Below, one piece after another: positions 25,662 to 32,879 of a stretch of 64,000 bases of DNA. Within the stretch, counting starts at the first letter, position 1. The number at the start of each line of letters is the position of its first letter. The stretch lies in the NCBI RefSeq assembly GCF_013407955.1, contig NZ_JACCBU010000001.1, positions 6,386,001-6,450,000 of the forward strand, given 5' to 3'. A program made the position numbers and the translations under genes. The DNA comes from Microlunatus parietis. GTDB taxonomy: Bacteria > Actinomycetota > Actinomycetes > Propionibacteriales > Propionibacteriaceae. The notes beneath the pieces were generated by a model. The model ran no database searches. It had not been told where the DNA came from and was given only the letters and a program-made list of their open reading frames with translations.

Positions 25662-26561
25662 TCAGTGCACCCGGTCCCAGGCGTCGCCGTAGTAGTCCAC
25701 GTACGACTGGCCGTTGTTGGAGGTGGTGATCGAGCCGTTGTAGAAGCCCTCGGCGACCGCAGCGCGGCCGGCCCGATCGGCCTCAGCTTCCGTACGGCCG
25801 TCCTGGATCGCTTGTTCGTAAGCGTTCTCGTAGTTCTGCTCGGACTGGTTGGTCGCCGCGTCGTGCCCGGCGGCGCGGAACTCGCGGGCCGCGTAGATCT
25901 GCTGGATGGTGCCGTCGATCTCCTCGTCGATGGCGGCCCGGACGTAGGCGTCCCGGTCCGGGTTGCTGATGTCGGCGCTGCGGCCCTCGGCGGTGTAGCG
26001 GGCGTGGTTCGCCTCGTGCACCAGCACGGCCGCGTCCTCGTAGCCGGGCCCCAGGACGATCTTGGTGCCGTCCCAGTACGCACCGGTCGCATTCGGATCG
26101 ATCTCCACCTCGATGCCCTGATCGGCCAGCCACTGCAGCGTCAGCCGGCCGCGCTCGGTGGAGAGCATCGTCTCGACCAGATCGGAGTCGGCGTCGAGGC
26201 CCTGCGGCAGGTCCACCGGCGGATCGGCTTGATCATCGGGGCAGCCGATGCCGAACAGGTCGCAGTACCACGGCGTGTCGTCCGCGCCGTCCTCGTTCCC
26301 GCCGCAGCCCCAGCCGAAGACGGTGCAGACCCACGGTTCGGGGTCCTCCGGATCCTGTTCCTGGCTGGGATTCTCCGAACAGCCGGCCGAGCCGAGCGTG
26401 ATCACCTTGCAGAGCGCGGAGCCGGCCAGGCTGCGGAACTCGGAGTGCTGCGCGGCCAGGCTGATCACGACGCCGATCACGATCACCGCGGCGGCGGCGA
26501 TCGCGGCGACGTACTCCAGCGTGGCCTGGCCGCGCTGGTGCCGTCCCTGGGTCCTGATCAT
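25662..26561 (-). CDS. Pilin-leader protein LEY2 with HExxH metallopeptidase-like domain
   Basis: A 299-residue protein. Prepilin start: Gly11 then QATLEY (Glu16 at +5) and a hydrophobic helix. Cysteine pair Cys51/Cys61 (ALCKVITLGSAGC), followed by two further modules of the form W-x-C-x-x-F-G-x-G-C (Cys79/86 and Cys100/107) in an acidic linker. The C-terminal domain has VLVHEANHARY, an HExxH zincin motif (His182, Glu183, His186), with downstream acids that could be the third ligand. No further family match. The start ATG lies 6 bases after a -10-like CAGGAT. The lipoprotein gene follows. Confidence 0.75.
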   Translation of the reverse strand: MIRTQGRHQRGQATLEYVAAIAAAAVIVIGVVISLAAQHSEFRSLAGSALCKVITLGSAGCSENPSQEQDPEDPEPWVCTVFGWGCGGNEDGADDTPWYCDLFGIGCPDDQADPPVDLPQGLDADSDLVETMLSTERGRLTLQWLADQGIEVEIDPNATGAYWDGTKIVLGPGYEDAAVLVHEANHARYTAEGRSADISNPDRDAYVRAAIDEEIDGTIQQIYAAREFRAAGHDAATNQSEQNYENAYEQAIQDGRTEAEADRAGRAAVAEGFYNGSITTSNNGQSYVDYYGDAWDRVH

Positions 26562-26567
26562 GAAGTC

Positions 26568-26656
26568 ATCCTGGTCGGGCCGGGACCCGTCGGTGAGAGT
26601 CCACGGGCCCAGCGCGGGGCCCAACCTGCCCGGCCGGTCCTGGGCCCAGAGACCCA
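26568..26656 (-). promoter_or_regulatory. Shared regulon promoter upstream of LEY2
   Basis: On the minus strand, TGGGCCCGTGGACTCT (26596-26611) ends 22 bases before CAGGAT (26568-26573), which is 6 bases before the ATG, so the transcript would be leaderless. A second, better palindrome TGGGTCTCTGGGCCCA is at 26641-26656. The -10 is poor (C in the first position), making activation by a bound protein more likely. Confidence 0.5.
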
Positions 26657-26676
26657 GCGGCGGTAGGGTCGTGATC

Positions 26677-27078
26677 ATGGTCGCCGAACGCGTCTTCGGG
26701 CCGGGGCCGCACCGGCTACGCTACAACGGGTCCGACGTCGCGCCACTCGCCGTCGCCGAGTCCTACCGGACCCGGCAGCGCGGCCTGCTCGGCACCGACG
26801 CCGTGATCGGCGCGCTGTGGATCACCCGCTGCCCGTCGGTGCACATGATCGGCATGCGGTACCCGATCGACGTCGCCGTGGTGGACCGGGCCGGCCTGGT
26901 GTTGTTGATCAAGACGCTGCGGCCGTGGACCGGCGGCACCTGGCCGCGGCGCGGCGCCAGCGCCACCATCGAGGCGGCCGCCGGCGCGATGGCCGAGTGG
27001 GGGATCGAGCCGGGCGGTGTGCTGGAGATCGTCCGTGCCGCAGCCGTTACCGGGGATCCTCCAGCTGCTGCTGGATGA
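26677..27078 (+). CDS. DUF192 family protein
   Basis: A 133-residue protein of the DUF192 family, recognised by RQRGLLGTDA, the SVHMIGMRYPIDVAVVD core and the GGVLEI end. DUF192 is a small beta-barrel fold found alone or exported, of unknown biochemical role. Here it lacks a signal peptide. Transcribed divergently from LEY2 and overlapping the 3' end of LEY3 by 32 bases in convergent orientation. GTG 26671 is an alternative start. Confidence 0.8.
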   Translation: MVAERVFGPGPHRLRYNGSDVAPLAVAESYRTRQRGLLGTDAVIGALWITRCPSVHMIGMRYPIDVAVVDRAGLVLLIKTLRPWTGGTWPRRGASATIEAAAGAMAEWGIEPGGVLEIVRAAAVTGDPPAAAG

Positions 27079-28111
27079 GCTTCGCGAACGCGGCATGGCC
27101 CTTGGCGTTGGGGTGGAAGCTGCTCGGGTCGACCAGCATCAGGCCCGGGCCGCCCCAGTCGAGATCGTTGAACCAGGGGTCGTCGCTGCCCAGCCCGTGA
27201 CCGCGGAACGCGTCGGTCGGATCGACGAACTCGACGCTCGCCTCGGCGGCCGCGGAGGCCAGCACGGCGTTCAGGTCGCCGGCCCGCTCGTTCATCCATT
27301 CCTGGTCCTCGGCGAACAACAGGTTGCCGTAGTCGTCGTCCGGGTCCTCCACGAACAGCGGCGGGTAGCCGACGACGATGATCCGGGCGTTCGGCGCCTT
27401 CTGCCGGGCCTTCTGGTAGAGCTCGACCAGTTCGGAGCGCAGCTCCGGCAGCCGCTCGGAGATCCGTTGATCATGCTTCTCCTGGCAGGAGTCGATCATC
27501 CCGACGCCGCCCTCGCCGTTGATCACGCAGTCCCGCAGTACGTCGGCGAAGCCGAGGTCGTTGCCGCCGACCGAGAGCGTGACCAGGGACGTGTCGTCGT
27601 TCAGCGCCGCCAGCTGCGGGTCCTCACCGGTGTTGTCGCCATTGGGCCGGGTGAAGTCGTCGATCACCGCCCCGGAGCAGGCGACGAAGCCGCTGCCGCC
27701 GGCGAAGTCGTTGTCGGCGGCCAGGATCTGGGCGTACGCGTTCTTGGAGCGGTGGCACCGGTTGTGATCTTCGTCGTCGTTGTTGAACGGCCACAGGTCG
27801 TCCCGGTCGTCGTAATCCGTACCCTCCTCGTAGTCCCAGGCGCCTTCCCCGGAAGCGAAGCTGTCGCCCAGGGCGACGTATTTCCCGGTCAAGGCCTGTT
27901 GGTACGGGGTCAGCGTCAGCCGGTTCACGCAGTTGGCCTGCCGGGTGATCGAGCAGATCGCCTCGGCGGCCATCGCCTGGAGCTGGCCGCCGATCCCGGC
28001 CAGGGCGATCCCGATGATCAACACCGCGCCGGTCGCGATCGCGGCGACGTACTCCAGGGCACCGGTGCCGCGATCGGTCCGCCCCTGCCGGGTGCGCCAC
28101 GTGTTGATCAT
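27047..28111 (-). CDS. Pilin-leader protein LEY3 with SGNH hydrolase domain
   Basis: A 354-residue protein. Prepilin start: Gly15 then TGALEY (Glu20 at +5) and hydrophobic helix, then the pair Cys53/Cys61 (AICSITRQANC). From residue ~75 an SGNH/GDSL esterase domain: block I YVALGDSFASGEG (Ser84), GND in SVGGNDLGF, and block V DPSSFHPNAKGHAA with the Asp/His pair. Additional cysteines resemble secreted actinobacterial SGNH esterases. An esterase attached to a pilin leader is unusual. The ATG is 6 bases after TACGGT, predicting a leaderless mRNA. Confidence 0.85.
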   Translation of the reverse strand: MINTWRTRQGRTDRGTGALEYVAAIATGAVLIIGIALAGIGGQLQAMAAEAICSITRQANCVNRLTLTPYQQALTGKYVALGDSFASGEGAWDYEEGTDYDDRDDLWPFNNDDEDHNRCHRSKNAYAQILAADNDFAGGSGFVACSGAVIDDFTRPNGDNTGEDPQLAALNDDTSLVTLSVGGNDLGFADVLRDCVINGEGGVGMIDSCQEKHDQRISERLPELRSELVELYQKARQKAPNARIIVVGYPPLFVEDPDDDYGNLLFAEDQEWMNERAGDLNAVLASAAAEASVEFVDPTDAFRGHGLGSDDPWFNDLDWGGPGLMLVDPSSFHPNAKGHAAFAKLIQQQLEDPR

Positions 28112-28117
28112 GAACCG

Positions 28118-28186
28118 ACCGTACGGTCCGGTGCGGGCCCGGCGCCTGAGCCCGGAGGCCCAATCCGGCTAGGTCCCCGGACCCAA
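28118..28186 (-). promoter_or_regulatory. Shared regulon promoter upstream of LEY3
   Basis: On the minus strand a proximal site TTGGGCCTCCGGGCTCA (28147-28163) ends 23 bases before TACGGT (28118-28123), and the ATG follows after 6 bases. A distal palindrome TTGGGTCCGGGGACCTA lies at 28170-28186. This two-site layout is the same as before LEY4. Confidence 0.65.
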
Positions 28187-28262
28187 GATCAACTTCGGTT
28201 CATGATCGACAACGGCCGTCGGACGGGATTCGTCCGGCGGCCGTGGGTTCGGTATCGCGGGT

Positions 28263-28859
28263 CTACTTCGGTACGGCGGCAATAGCCCGCTCGAGCACCT
28301 TCGGGTCGGGTTCGCGGCGCAGGCTGTAGGAGAGGAAGGCGATCATGGTGTTGCCGCGCCGGAAGAAGGCCAGGTCGGTGATCAACCCCGGGTCGGTCTC
28401 GGGGGTCTGGCGCCAGCTGACGACGCCGGGCCCGGCCGTGTCCAGCCGCAGCGGCTTGATCAGGAACGTGGCACTCTTCGTCTGCCGGGTCCCGGTGGCG
28501 ACGTAGGAGGTGCAGCCGGGGACCTCGCCGGAGAGCCCGGTGATCACCTGCTCGGCGGTGTCGTCGGCGTAGCTGCGCACGTATTGCTGGACGAACGGGC
28601 CGAACGGGCCCATCGAGAACCGCGCGCTGGCCGTCGCGGCGGGTTCCGACGGCTCCAGGTCGACCCCGCAGACCTGGGTCCGGTAGCCGGTCTGCGGATC
28701 GTTGCTCGGCCGCCACTCCTTCGGCAGGTCGTCGACGCTGATCAGATAGTCCTCCGGCCGTACGTCCGGCGGCGGCACCGGCTGCGCCGCCGGCTGGCAG
28801 GCCGCGACCACGGAGCTGATCACCACGGCGAGCAGCAGCAGCGGCAGCCGGCCGGTCAC
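28263..28859 (-). CDS. Putative lipoprotein coupled to LEY4 (PknH sensor-like)
   Basis: A 198-residue lipoprotein. Signal segment ending in lipobox VAAC, Pro-rich linker, then a domain with DYLISVDDLPKEW, a conserved-looking pair of cysteines (CGVDLEPS and GCTSYVATG) and an alpha/beta pattern resembling the PknH-like extracellular sensor family. That resemblance is tentative. GTG 28859 overlaps the LEY4 stop (GTGA), with GAGG upstream, so it is translationally coupled to the short pilin-leader protein. Confidence 0.7.
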   Translation of the reverse strand: MTGRLPLLLLAVVISSVVAACQPAAQPVPPPDVRPEDYLISVDDLPKEWRPSNDPQTGYRTQVCGVDLEPSEPAATASARFSMGPFGPFVQQYVRSYADDTAEQVITGLSGEVPGCTSYVATGTRQTKSATFLIKPLRLDTAGPGVVSWRQTPETDPGLITDLAFFRRGNTMIAFLSYSLRREPDPKVLERAIAAVPK

Positions 28860-29068
28860 GGCGTCCTCGGTGACCGGTCGGCGCAGTCCTGCTGCGGGGT
28901 CAGGGAACACAGCGCCTGGCCGGTCAGGGTGCGCAGTTCGCTGCCCCAGCCGGCTAGCGCGATGCCGATCACCAGGACCACGGCCAGTGCCACCACGCCC
29001 ACGTACTCGAGGACGCGGGTGGTCTGGTGCCGTCCCGCCGCGGCTGCCCGTACCCGAGAGTTGATCAT
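28856..29068 (-). CDS. Pilin-leader protein LEY4, no cargo domain
   Basis: A 70-residue protein that consists only of the shared module: basic leader, TRVLEY with Glu21, a hydrophobic helix (residues ~22-42) and the pair Cys54/Cys62 (ALCSLTPQQDC), then a short tail. The residue before the predicted mature start is Thr16 and not Gly, so prepilin peptidase may not cut it. The ATG is 6 bases after TAGGGT. The stop overlaps the lipoprotein start. It shows that the leader-helix-cysteine module exists on its own. Confidence 0.75.
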   Translation of the reverse strand: MINSRVRAAAAGRHQTTRVLEYVGVVALAVVLVIGIALAGWGSELRTLTGQALCSLTPQQDCADRSPRTP

Positions 29069-29074
29069 GGTCCG

Positions 29075-29143
29075 ACCCTAGGCCGAGCGACCGCCCGGGC
29101 GCCTGAGTCCGCAGGCCCAACCTCCTTGGGCCCCTGGGCCCAA
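29075..29143 (-). promoter_or_regulatory. Shared regulon promoter upstream of LEY4
   Basis: On the minus strand a proximal site TTGGGCCTGCGGACTCA (29104-29120) ends 23 bases before TAGGGT (29075-29080), which is 6 bases before the ATG. A distal site at 29126-29143 is a perfect inverted repeat, TTGGGCCC-AG-GGGCCCAA, and the strongest operator-like sequence of the set. Confidence 0.7.
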
Positions 29144-29147
29144 CGCC

Positions 29148-29456
29148 TCAGCCGGCCGGGACCGGGACCAGGACCGCGATGGCGAGGGCGGCCAGGGCGC
29201 CGCCGACGGCGATCCCGGTGGCCAGCCAGGCCCGCCTGCCCGATTCCGCGGGCCGGCGGTTGACGACGAGGCCGACGATGGCGGCGACCAGCCCGATCAG
29301 GGCCAGCAGGCCGACGAACTTGCCCTTGGTGGCCTCGGCCATCGCCGCCGCGGAGCGGGACAACTGGAAGTTCAGCACCAGCGCGACGAAGATCATCGCC
29401 AGGTTGGCCGGGACGGCCAGCAACGCGAGCAACCAGGCGGCGGTACGGGACGTCAT
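29148..29456 (-). CDS. Small membrane protein
   Basis: A 102-residue protein with three hydrophobic segments (residues ~7-30, 47-65, 78-98). No family recognised. ATG 29456 overlaps the stop of the thioesterase gene, so the two are coupled. Its stop is only a few bases from the distal operator of LEY4. Whether it belongs with the pilus locus is unclear. Confidence 0.65.
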   Translation of the reverse strand: MTSRTAAWLLALLAVPANLAMIFVALVLNFQLSRSAAAMAEATKGKFVGLLALIGLVAAIVGLVVNRRPAESGRRAWLATGIAVGGALAALAIAVLVPVPAG

Positions 29457-29860
29457 GTCCGGCGGTCGATCAGCTGGCAGGTGACCCGGGCCGTGCAGAC
29501 CCGGGCACCCTGGTCGTCGTGGAGGACGATCTCGTAGGTGGCGACCCGGGAGCCCCGGTGCAGCGGGACCGCGGTCCCGGTCACCCAGCCCTCCCGTACG
29601 GCCTTGTGGTGAGTGGCGTTCAGGTCGACGCCGACGGCCACCTTGTCGGGCAGGCCGTGCGCCGAGGCACCGATCGAGGCAAGCGTCTCGGCGAGCACGC
29701 AGGAGGCCCCGCCGTGCCAGAGCCCGTACGGCTGGGTGTTGCCGGTCACCGGCATCCGGCCGACCACCCGCTCCGCGGAGGCCTCGAGGAGTTCCAGTCC
29801 CATGCGGCCGTCCAGCGCACTGGACAGCGTGGTCACCCAATCGGGCAGCGCCGTGGTCAT
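29453..29860 (-). CDS. PaaI-family hotdog thioesterase
   Basis: A 135-residue acyl-CoA thioesterase of the hotdog fold. The signature GNTQPYGLWHGGASCVLAE with His/Gly turn and the VDLNATHHKAVREGWVTG strand are typical of PaaI/ComA-type enzymes, which act as tetramers on aromatic or enoyl CoA thioesters. The substrate cannot be read from sequence. Divergent from the metallophore ABC operon. The region between carries a Zur-like box. Confidence 0.82.
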   Translation of the reverse strand: MTTALPDWVTTLSSALDGRMGLELLEASAERVVGRMPVTGNTQPYGLWHGGASCVLAETLASIGASAHGLPDKVAVGVDLNATHHKAVREGWVTGTAVPLHRGSRVATYEIVLHDDQGARVCTARVTCQLIDRRT

Positions 29861-29930
29861 TCCAGAAGGGTAGCCAGGACCGCCGGCAGATTCCGGGCAG
29901 ATTCTGGGAGCACGACGCCCAAGTTGCAGA

Positions 29931-29945
29931 TGAGAATCATTGTCA
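29931..29945 (+). promoter_or_regulatory. Zur/Fur-type box upstream of the metallophore ABC operon
   Basis: TGAGAATCATTGTCA has the form TGA-x-AAT-x-ATT-x-TCA, matching actinobacterial Zur boxes better than DtxR/IdeR boxes (TTAGGTTAGG type). It lies about 20 bases before the permease start, where a bound repressor would cover the promoter. This suggests zinc control of the FecBCD-like system, though an iron regulator cannot be excluded by eye. Confidence 0.55.
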
Positions 29946-29965
29946 GTTAGGTTTCGTTGGTGATC

Positions 29966-31069
29966 ATGGACGCCCAGGTGCCCTCGCTCGGGTTGCGCAG
30001 GGCCGCCGACGTCCGGGTCCGGCTGGCCCGCCGGACCGCCCTGCTGTGTGTCGCCCTGACGTTGTTGATCATGGTGCTGATCGTGATCTCGGGAGCGGTC
30101 GGTTCGGTCGCAGTGACCCCGGCCGACGCGGCTCGCCTGGTGGTCGGGCACCTGCTGCCGGGGATGCCGTGGATGTCTGACGGATCCCTGACCCCGTTGC
30201 AGGACCAGGCTGTTTGGCAGTTCCGGCTGCCGCGGGCTCTGCTGGCGGGGCTGGCCGGAGCCGGGCTCGCGCTGGCCGGGGCGCTGATGCAGGTGACGGT
30301 ACGGAACCCGCTCGCGGAGCCGTACATCCTCGGCGTCTCGTCGGGCGCGAGCGTCGGCGCGGTGCTGGTGATCGTCTTCGGCTCGGCGGTGCTGGGCGGC
30401 CTGTCGCTGAACCTGGCCGCGTTCGGCGGGGCGCTGGCCGCGTGCGGGTGCGTGTGGGCGCTGGCCCGGAAGAACGGAGCGCTGTCGCCGACCCGGATGA
30501 TCCTCGCGGGCGTGGCGCTGGGCACCCTGCTGAGTGCGGTGACCAGCTACCTGACCATCTCCACCGACGCCCAGAACGTCGTCAGCGTGCTGTTCTTCCT
30601 GCTCGGCAGCGTGTCGGCGGCGACCATGGCGAGCCTGGTCGGCCCGGCGGTCGCGGTCGTCGTCGCCGCCCTGATCGCGGCCCTGCTGGCCCGCTCGCTC
30701 AACGCGTTGATGACCGGCGACGAGTCGGCCGTGTCGCTCGGCATCGACGCGTCCCGGCTGCGCGGGGTGCTGCTCGTCGTGGCGTCGCTGCTGACCGGCA
30801 CCGTCGTGTCGGTCGCCGGCGGGATCGGGTTCGTCGGTCTGGTCGTCCCGCATGTCGCGCGGATCGCGGTCGGCGCGGACCACCGCCGGCTGCTTCCGGT
30901 GACCCTGCTCGGCGGGGCGTCGTTCCTGATGATCGCGGACCTGCTCGCGCGTACGGTCGCGGCGCCCACCGAGATCCCGCTGGGCATCCTGACCGCCTTC
31001 GTCGGCGCCCCCTTCTTCCTGTGGCTGATGCGGCGCGACGGTGCCGACCGGGCGGGGTTCGGCCGATGA
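29966..31069 (+). CDS. FecCD-family metallophore/B12 ABC permease
   Basis: A 367-residue permease with about nine to ten membrane segments. Family signatures: FRLPRALLAGLAGAGLALAGALMQ, NPLAEPYILGVSSGASVGAV and the C-terminal GGIGFVGLVVPHVAR. Imports a siderophore-type metal chelate or cobamide across the cytoplasmic membrane as a homodimer with the ATPase below. ATG 29966 is chosen. GTG 29960 in frame is possible. The four-base overlap with the ATPase gene shows an operon. Confidence 0.88.
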   Translation: MDAQVPSLGLRRAADVRVRLARRTALLCVALTLLIMVLIVISGAVGSVAVTPADAARLVVGHLLPGMPWMSDGSLTPLQDQAVWQFRLPRALLAGLAGAGLALAGALMQVTVRNPLAEPYILGVSSGASVGAVLVIVFGSAVLGGLSLNLAAFGGALAACGCVWALARKNGALSPTRMILAGVALGTLLSAVTSYLTISTDAQNVVSVLFFLLGSVSAATMASLVGPAVAVVVAALIAALLARSLNALMTGDESAVSLGIDASRLRGVLLVVASLLTGTVVSVAGGIGFVGLVVPHVARIAVGADHRRLLPVTLLGGASFLMIADLLARTVAAPTEIPLGILTAFVGAPFFLWLMRRDGADRAGFGR

Positions 31070-31869
31070 GGGTGGACTTCGACGGCGTCACCGTCACCCT
31101 CGGCGGGCGGGACGTGGTCCGGGACGCGACGCTCGCGGTCGAACCGGGCAGCGTGGTCGGGCTGGTCGGCCCGAACGGCAGCGGGAAATCCTCGCTGCTG
31201 CGTACCCTCTATCGGGTCCTGACCCCGCGGCTCGGCACGGTACGGATCGACGGGCTGGACGTGCGGCGCCTCACCGGCCGGCAGGCGGCCCGGGCCGTCG
31301 CGGTCATGCTGCAGGACCCGCCGACCGACTTCGACCTGAGCGTCCAGGAGACGGTGCTGCTGGGCCGGGCTCCACACCACGCCTCGTTCGGGCGCGACAC
31401 CCCGGCGGACCTGCGGATCGTCGACGACGCGATGCGCCGGGCCGAGATCACCGACCTCGCCGACCGGATGGTCGCCACCCTCTCCGGCGGGCAGCGGCAG
31501 CGGGTCATGCTCGCCCGCGCGCTGGCCCAGGAGAGCCCGGTGCTGGTGCTGGACGAACCGAGCAACCACCTCGACATCAGCCACCAGCACGAGCTGATGA
31601 GTACCGTCCGCAGCCTCGGCCGTACGGTGATCGCCGCGCTGCACGACCTGAATCTCGCCGCCCAGTACTGCGACCGGGTCGTGGTGCTCGCGGCCGGCCG
31701 GGTCGTCGCCGACGGCCCGCCGACCCGGGTGCTCACGCGTGAGTTGATCACCGCCACCTTCGAGGTCGAGGTCCGCGTCCTCGGCGATCCCGACCAGCCG
31801 GTCTTCGCCTTCCGCCGCCTCGCCGCCGACGGCACCTCCACCCGCACAGAAAGCCACGCCCGCTCATGA
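31066..31869 (+). CDS. FecE-type metallophore ABC ATPase
   Basis: A 267-residue ATPase with Walker A GPNGSGKSSLLRTLYR, signature LSGGQRQRVMLARAL and Walker B VLVLDEPSNHLD, the arrangement of FecE/FhuC/BtuD ATPases. The C-terminal tail contains the VFAFRRLAADG segment. Overlaps the permease gene by four bases at the start and the binding-protein gene by four bases at the end. Confidence 0.9.
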   Translation: MRVDFDGVTVTLGGRDVVRDATLAVEPGSVVGLVGPNGSGKSSLLRTLYRVLTPRLGTVRIDGLDVRRLTGRQAARAVAVMLQDPPTDFDLSVQETVLLGRAPHHASFGRDTPADLRIVDDAMRRAEITDLADRMVATLSGGQRQRVMLARALAQESPVLVLDEPSNHLDISHQHELMSTVRSLGRTVIAALHDLNLAAQYCDRVVVLAAGRVVADGPPTRVLTRELITATFEVEVRVLGDPDQPVFAFRRLAADGTSTRTESHARS

Positions 31870-32876
31870 TCATCTTTCGTCCCGCCCTCGTCCGCGCTGC
31901 CGCCGTCCTCACCGCCGGGACCCTGTTCCTGACCGGCTGCGGATCGTCCGTGACGGCTCCTTCGGAACCAGGCGGCCAGTCCGCCGCGGCGGTGACGCTG
32001 GTGAACTGCGGCCGGGAGGTCGTCGTCGACGGGATCCCCGAGGCCGCCGTCGGGATGCACCCGGCGCAGACGGAACTCATGTTGCGGCTCGGCCTGGCCG
32101 ATCGGCTGGCCGGGCAGGCCCAGGCCACGGCGCAGGCGCTGCCCGACGACGTGGCGCCGCTGGCGAAGGACGTACCCGTCATCGGTGACGTCAAGCCGCC
32201 GAGCCGCGAGGACCTGCTGGCCGTCGAGCCGGACTTCGTGTACTCGCCGACCACGTACGAATTCACCGCGGAGCAGGGTTTCGCCAGCATCGAGCAGCTG
32301 GAGCAGGCCGGTGCCGCCGTGTACGTGGCGGGCGGCGGCTGCCAGGAGCGCCGGATGACCGGCGAGGTCCGCGACCTGTTCACCGACCTGGAGCACCTCG
32401 GCCGGATCTTCCGGGTCGAGAAGGCCGCCGCCGAGCTGGTGTCCTCGAGCCAGGCGGAGCTGGACCAGGTCGCCGCTGCCGTGGCCGGGGTGGACCGGCT
32501 GCGGGTCGCCCAGGTGTACGTCGACGGCACCACGCTGCAGGCGATCGGGGCCGGCGTCGAGTACGACATCCTGCGCCAGGCCGGTGCCGACAACGTCTAC
32601 GCACCGGACCAGCCGGCGTTCGCCGAGTTCTTCGCGGCCACGATCACGCCGGAATCGCTGGCCGCCGAGCAGCCGGAGGCGCTGGTGTTCGCCGCGTACG
32701 ACGAGCAGCACGAGGCCGCGACCCGGAAGTACCTGACCACGACGTTCCCGGATCTGCCGGCGGTCCGGGACGGCCGGCTGATCGCGGTCTCGACGTCAGA
32801 CATGTTCCCCGGAACGCTCGGCAACGTCTCGGTGGTGCGGCGGATCGCCGAACAGCTCTACCCGGACGCCTTCTGA
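31866..32876 (+). CDS. Metallophore-binding lipoprotein (FecB/BtuF type)
   Basis: A 336-residue substrate-binding lipoprotein: signal then lipobox LTGC near residue 23. The mature part has the two-lobe periplasmic-binding-protein class III pattern: VGMHPAQTELMLRLGLADRLAG, then VIGDVKPPSREDLLAVEPDFV, and the C-terminal FPDLPAVRDGRLIAVSTSD. It delivers the chelate to the permease. Ligand unknown. Overlaps the ATPase gene by four bases. Confidence 0.88.
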   Translation: MIIFRPALVRAAAVLTAGTLFLTGCGSSVTAPSEPGGQSAAAVTLVNCGREVVVDGIPEAAVGMHPAQTELMLRLGLADRLAGQAQATAQALPDDVAPLAKDVPVIGDVKPPSREDLLAVEPDFVYSPTTYEFTAEQGFASIEQLEQAGAAVYVAGGGCQERRMTGEVRDLFTDLEHLGRIFRVEKAAAELVSSSQAELDQVAAAVAGVDRLRVAQVYVDGTTLQAIGAGVEYDILRQAGADNVYAPDQPAFAEFFAATITPESLAAEQPEALVFAAYDEQHEAATRKYLTTTFPDLPAVRDGRLIAVSTSDMFPGTLGNVSVVRRIAEQLYPDAF

Positions 32877-32879
32877 GCC

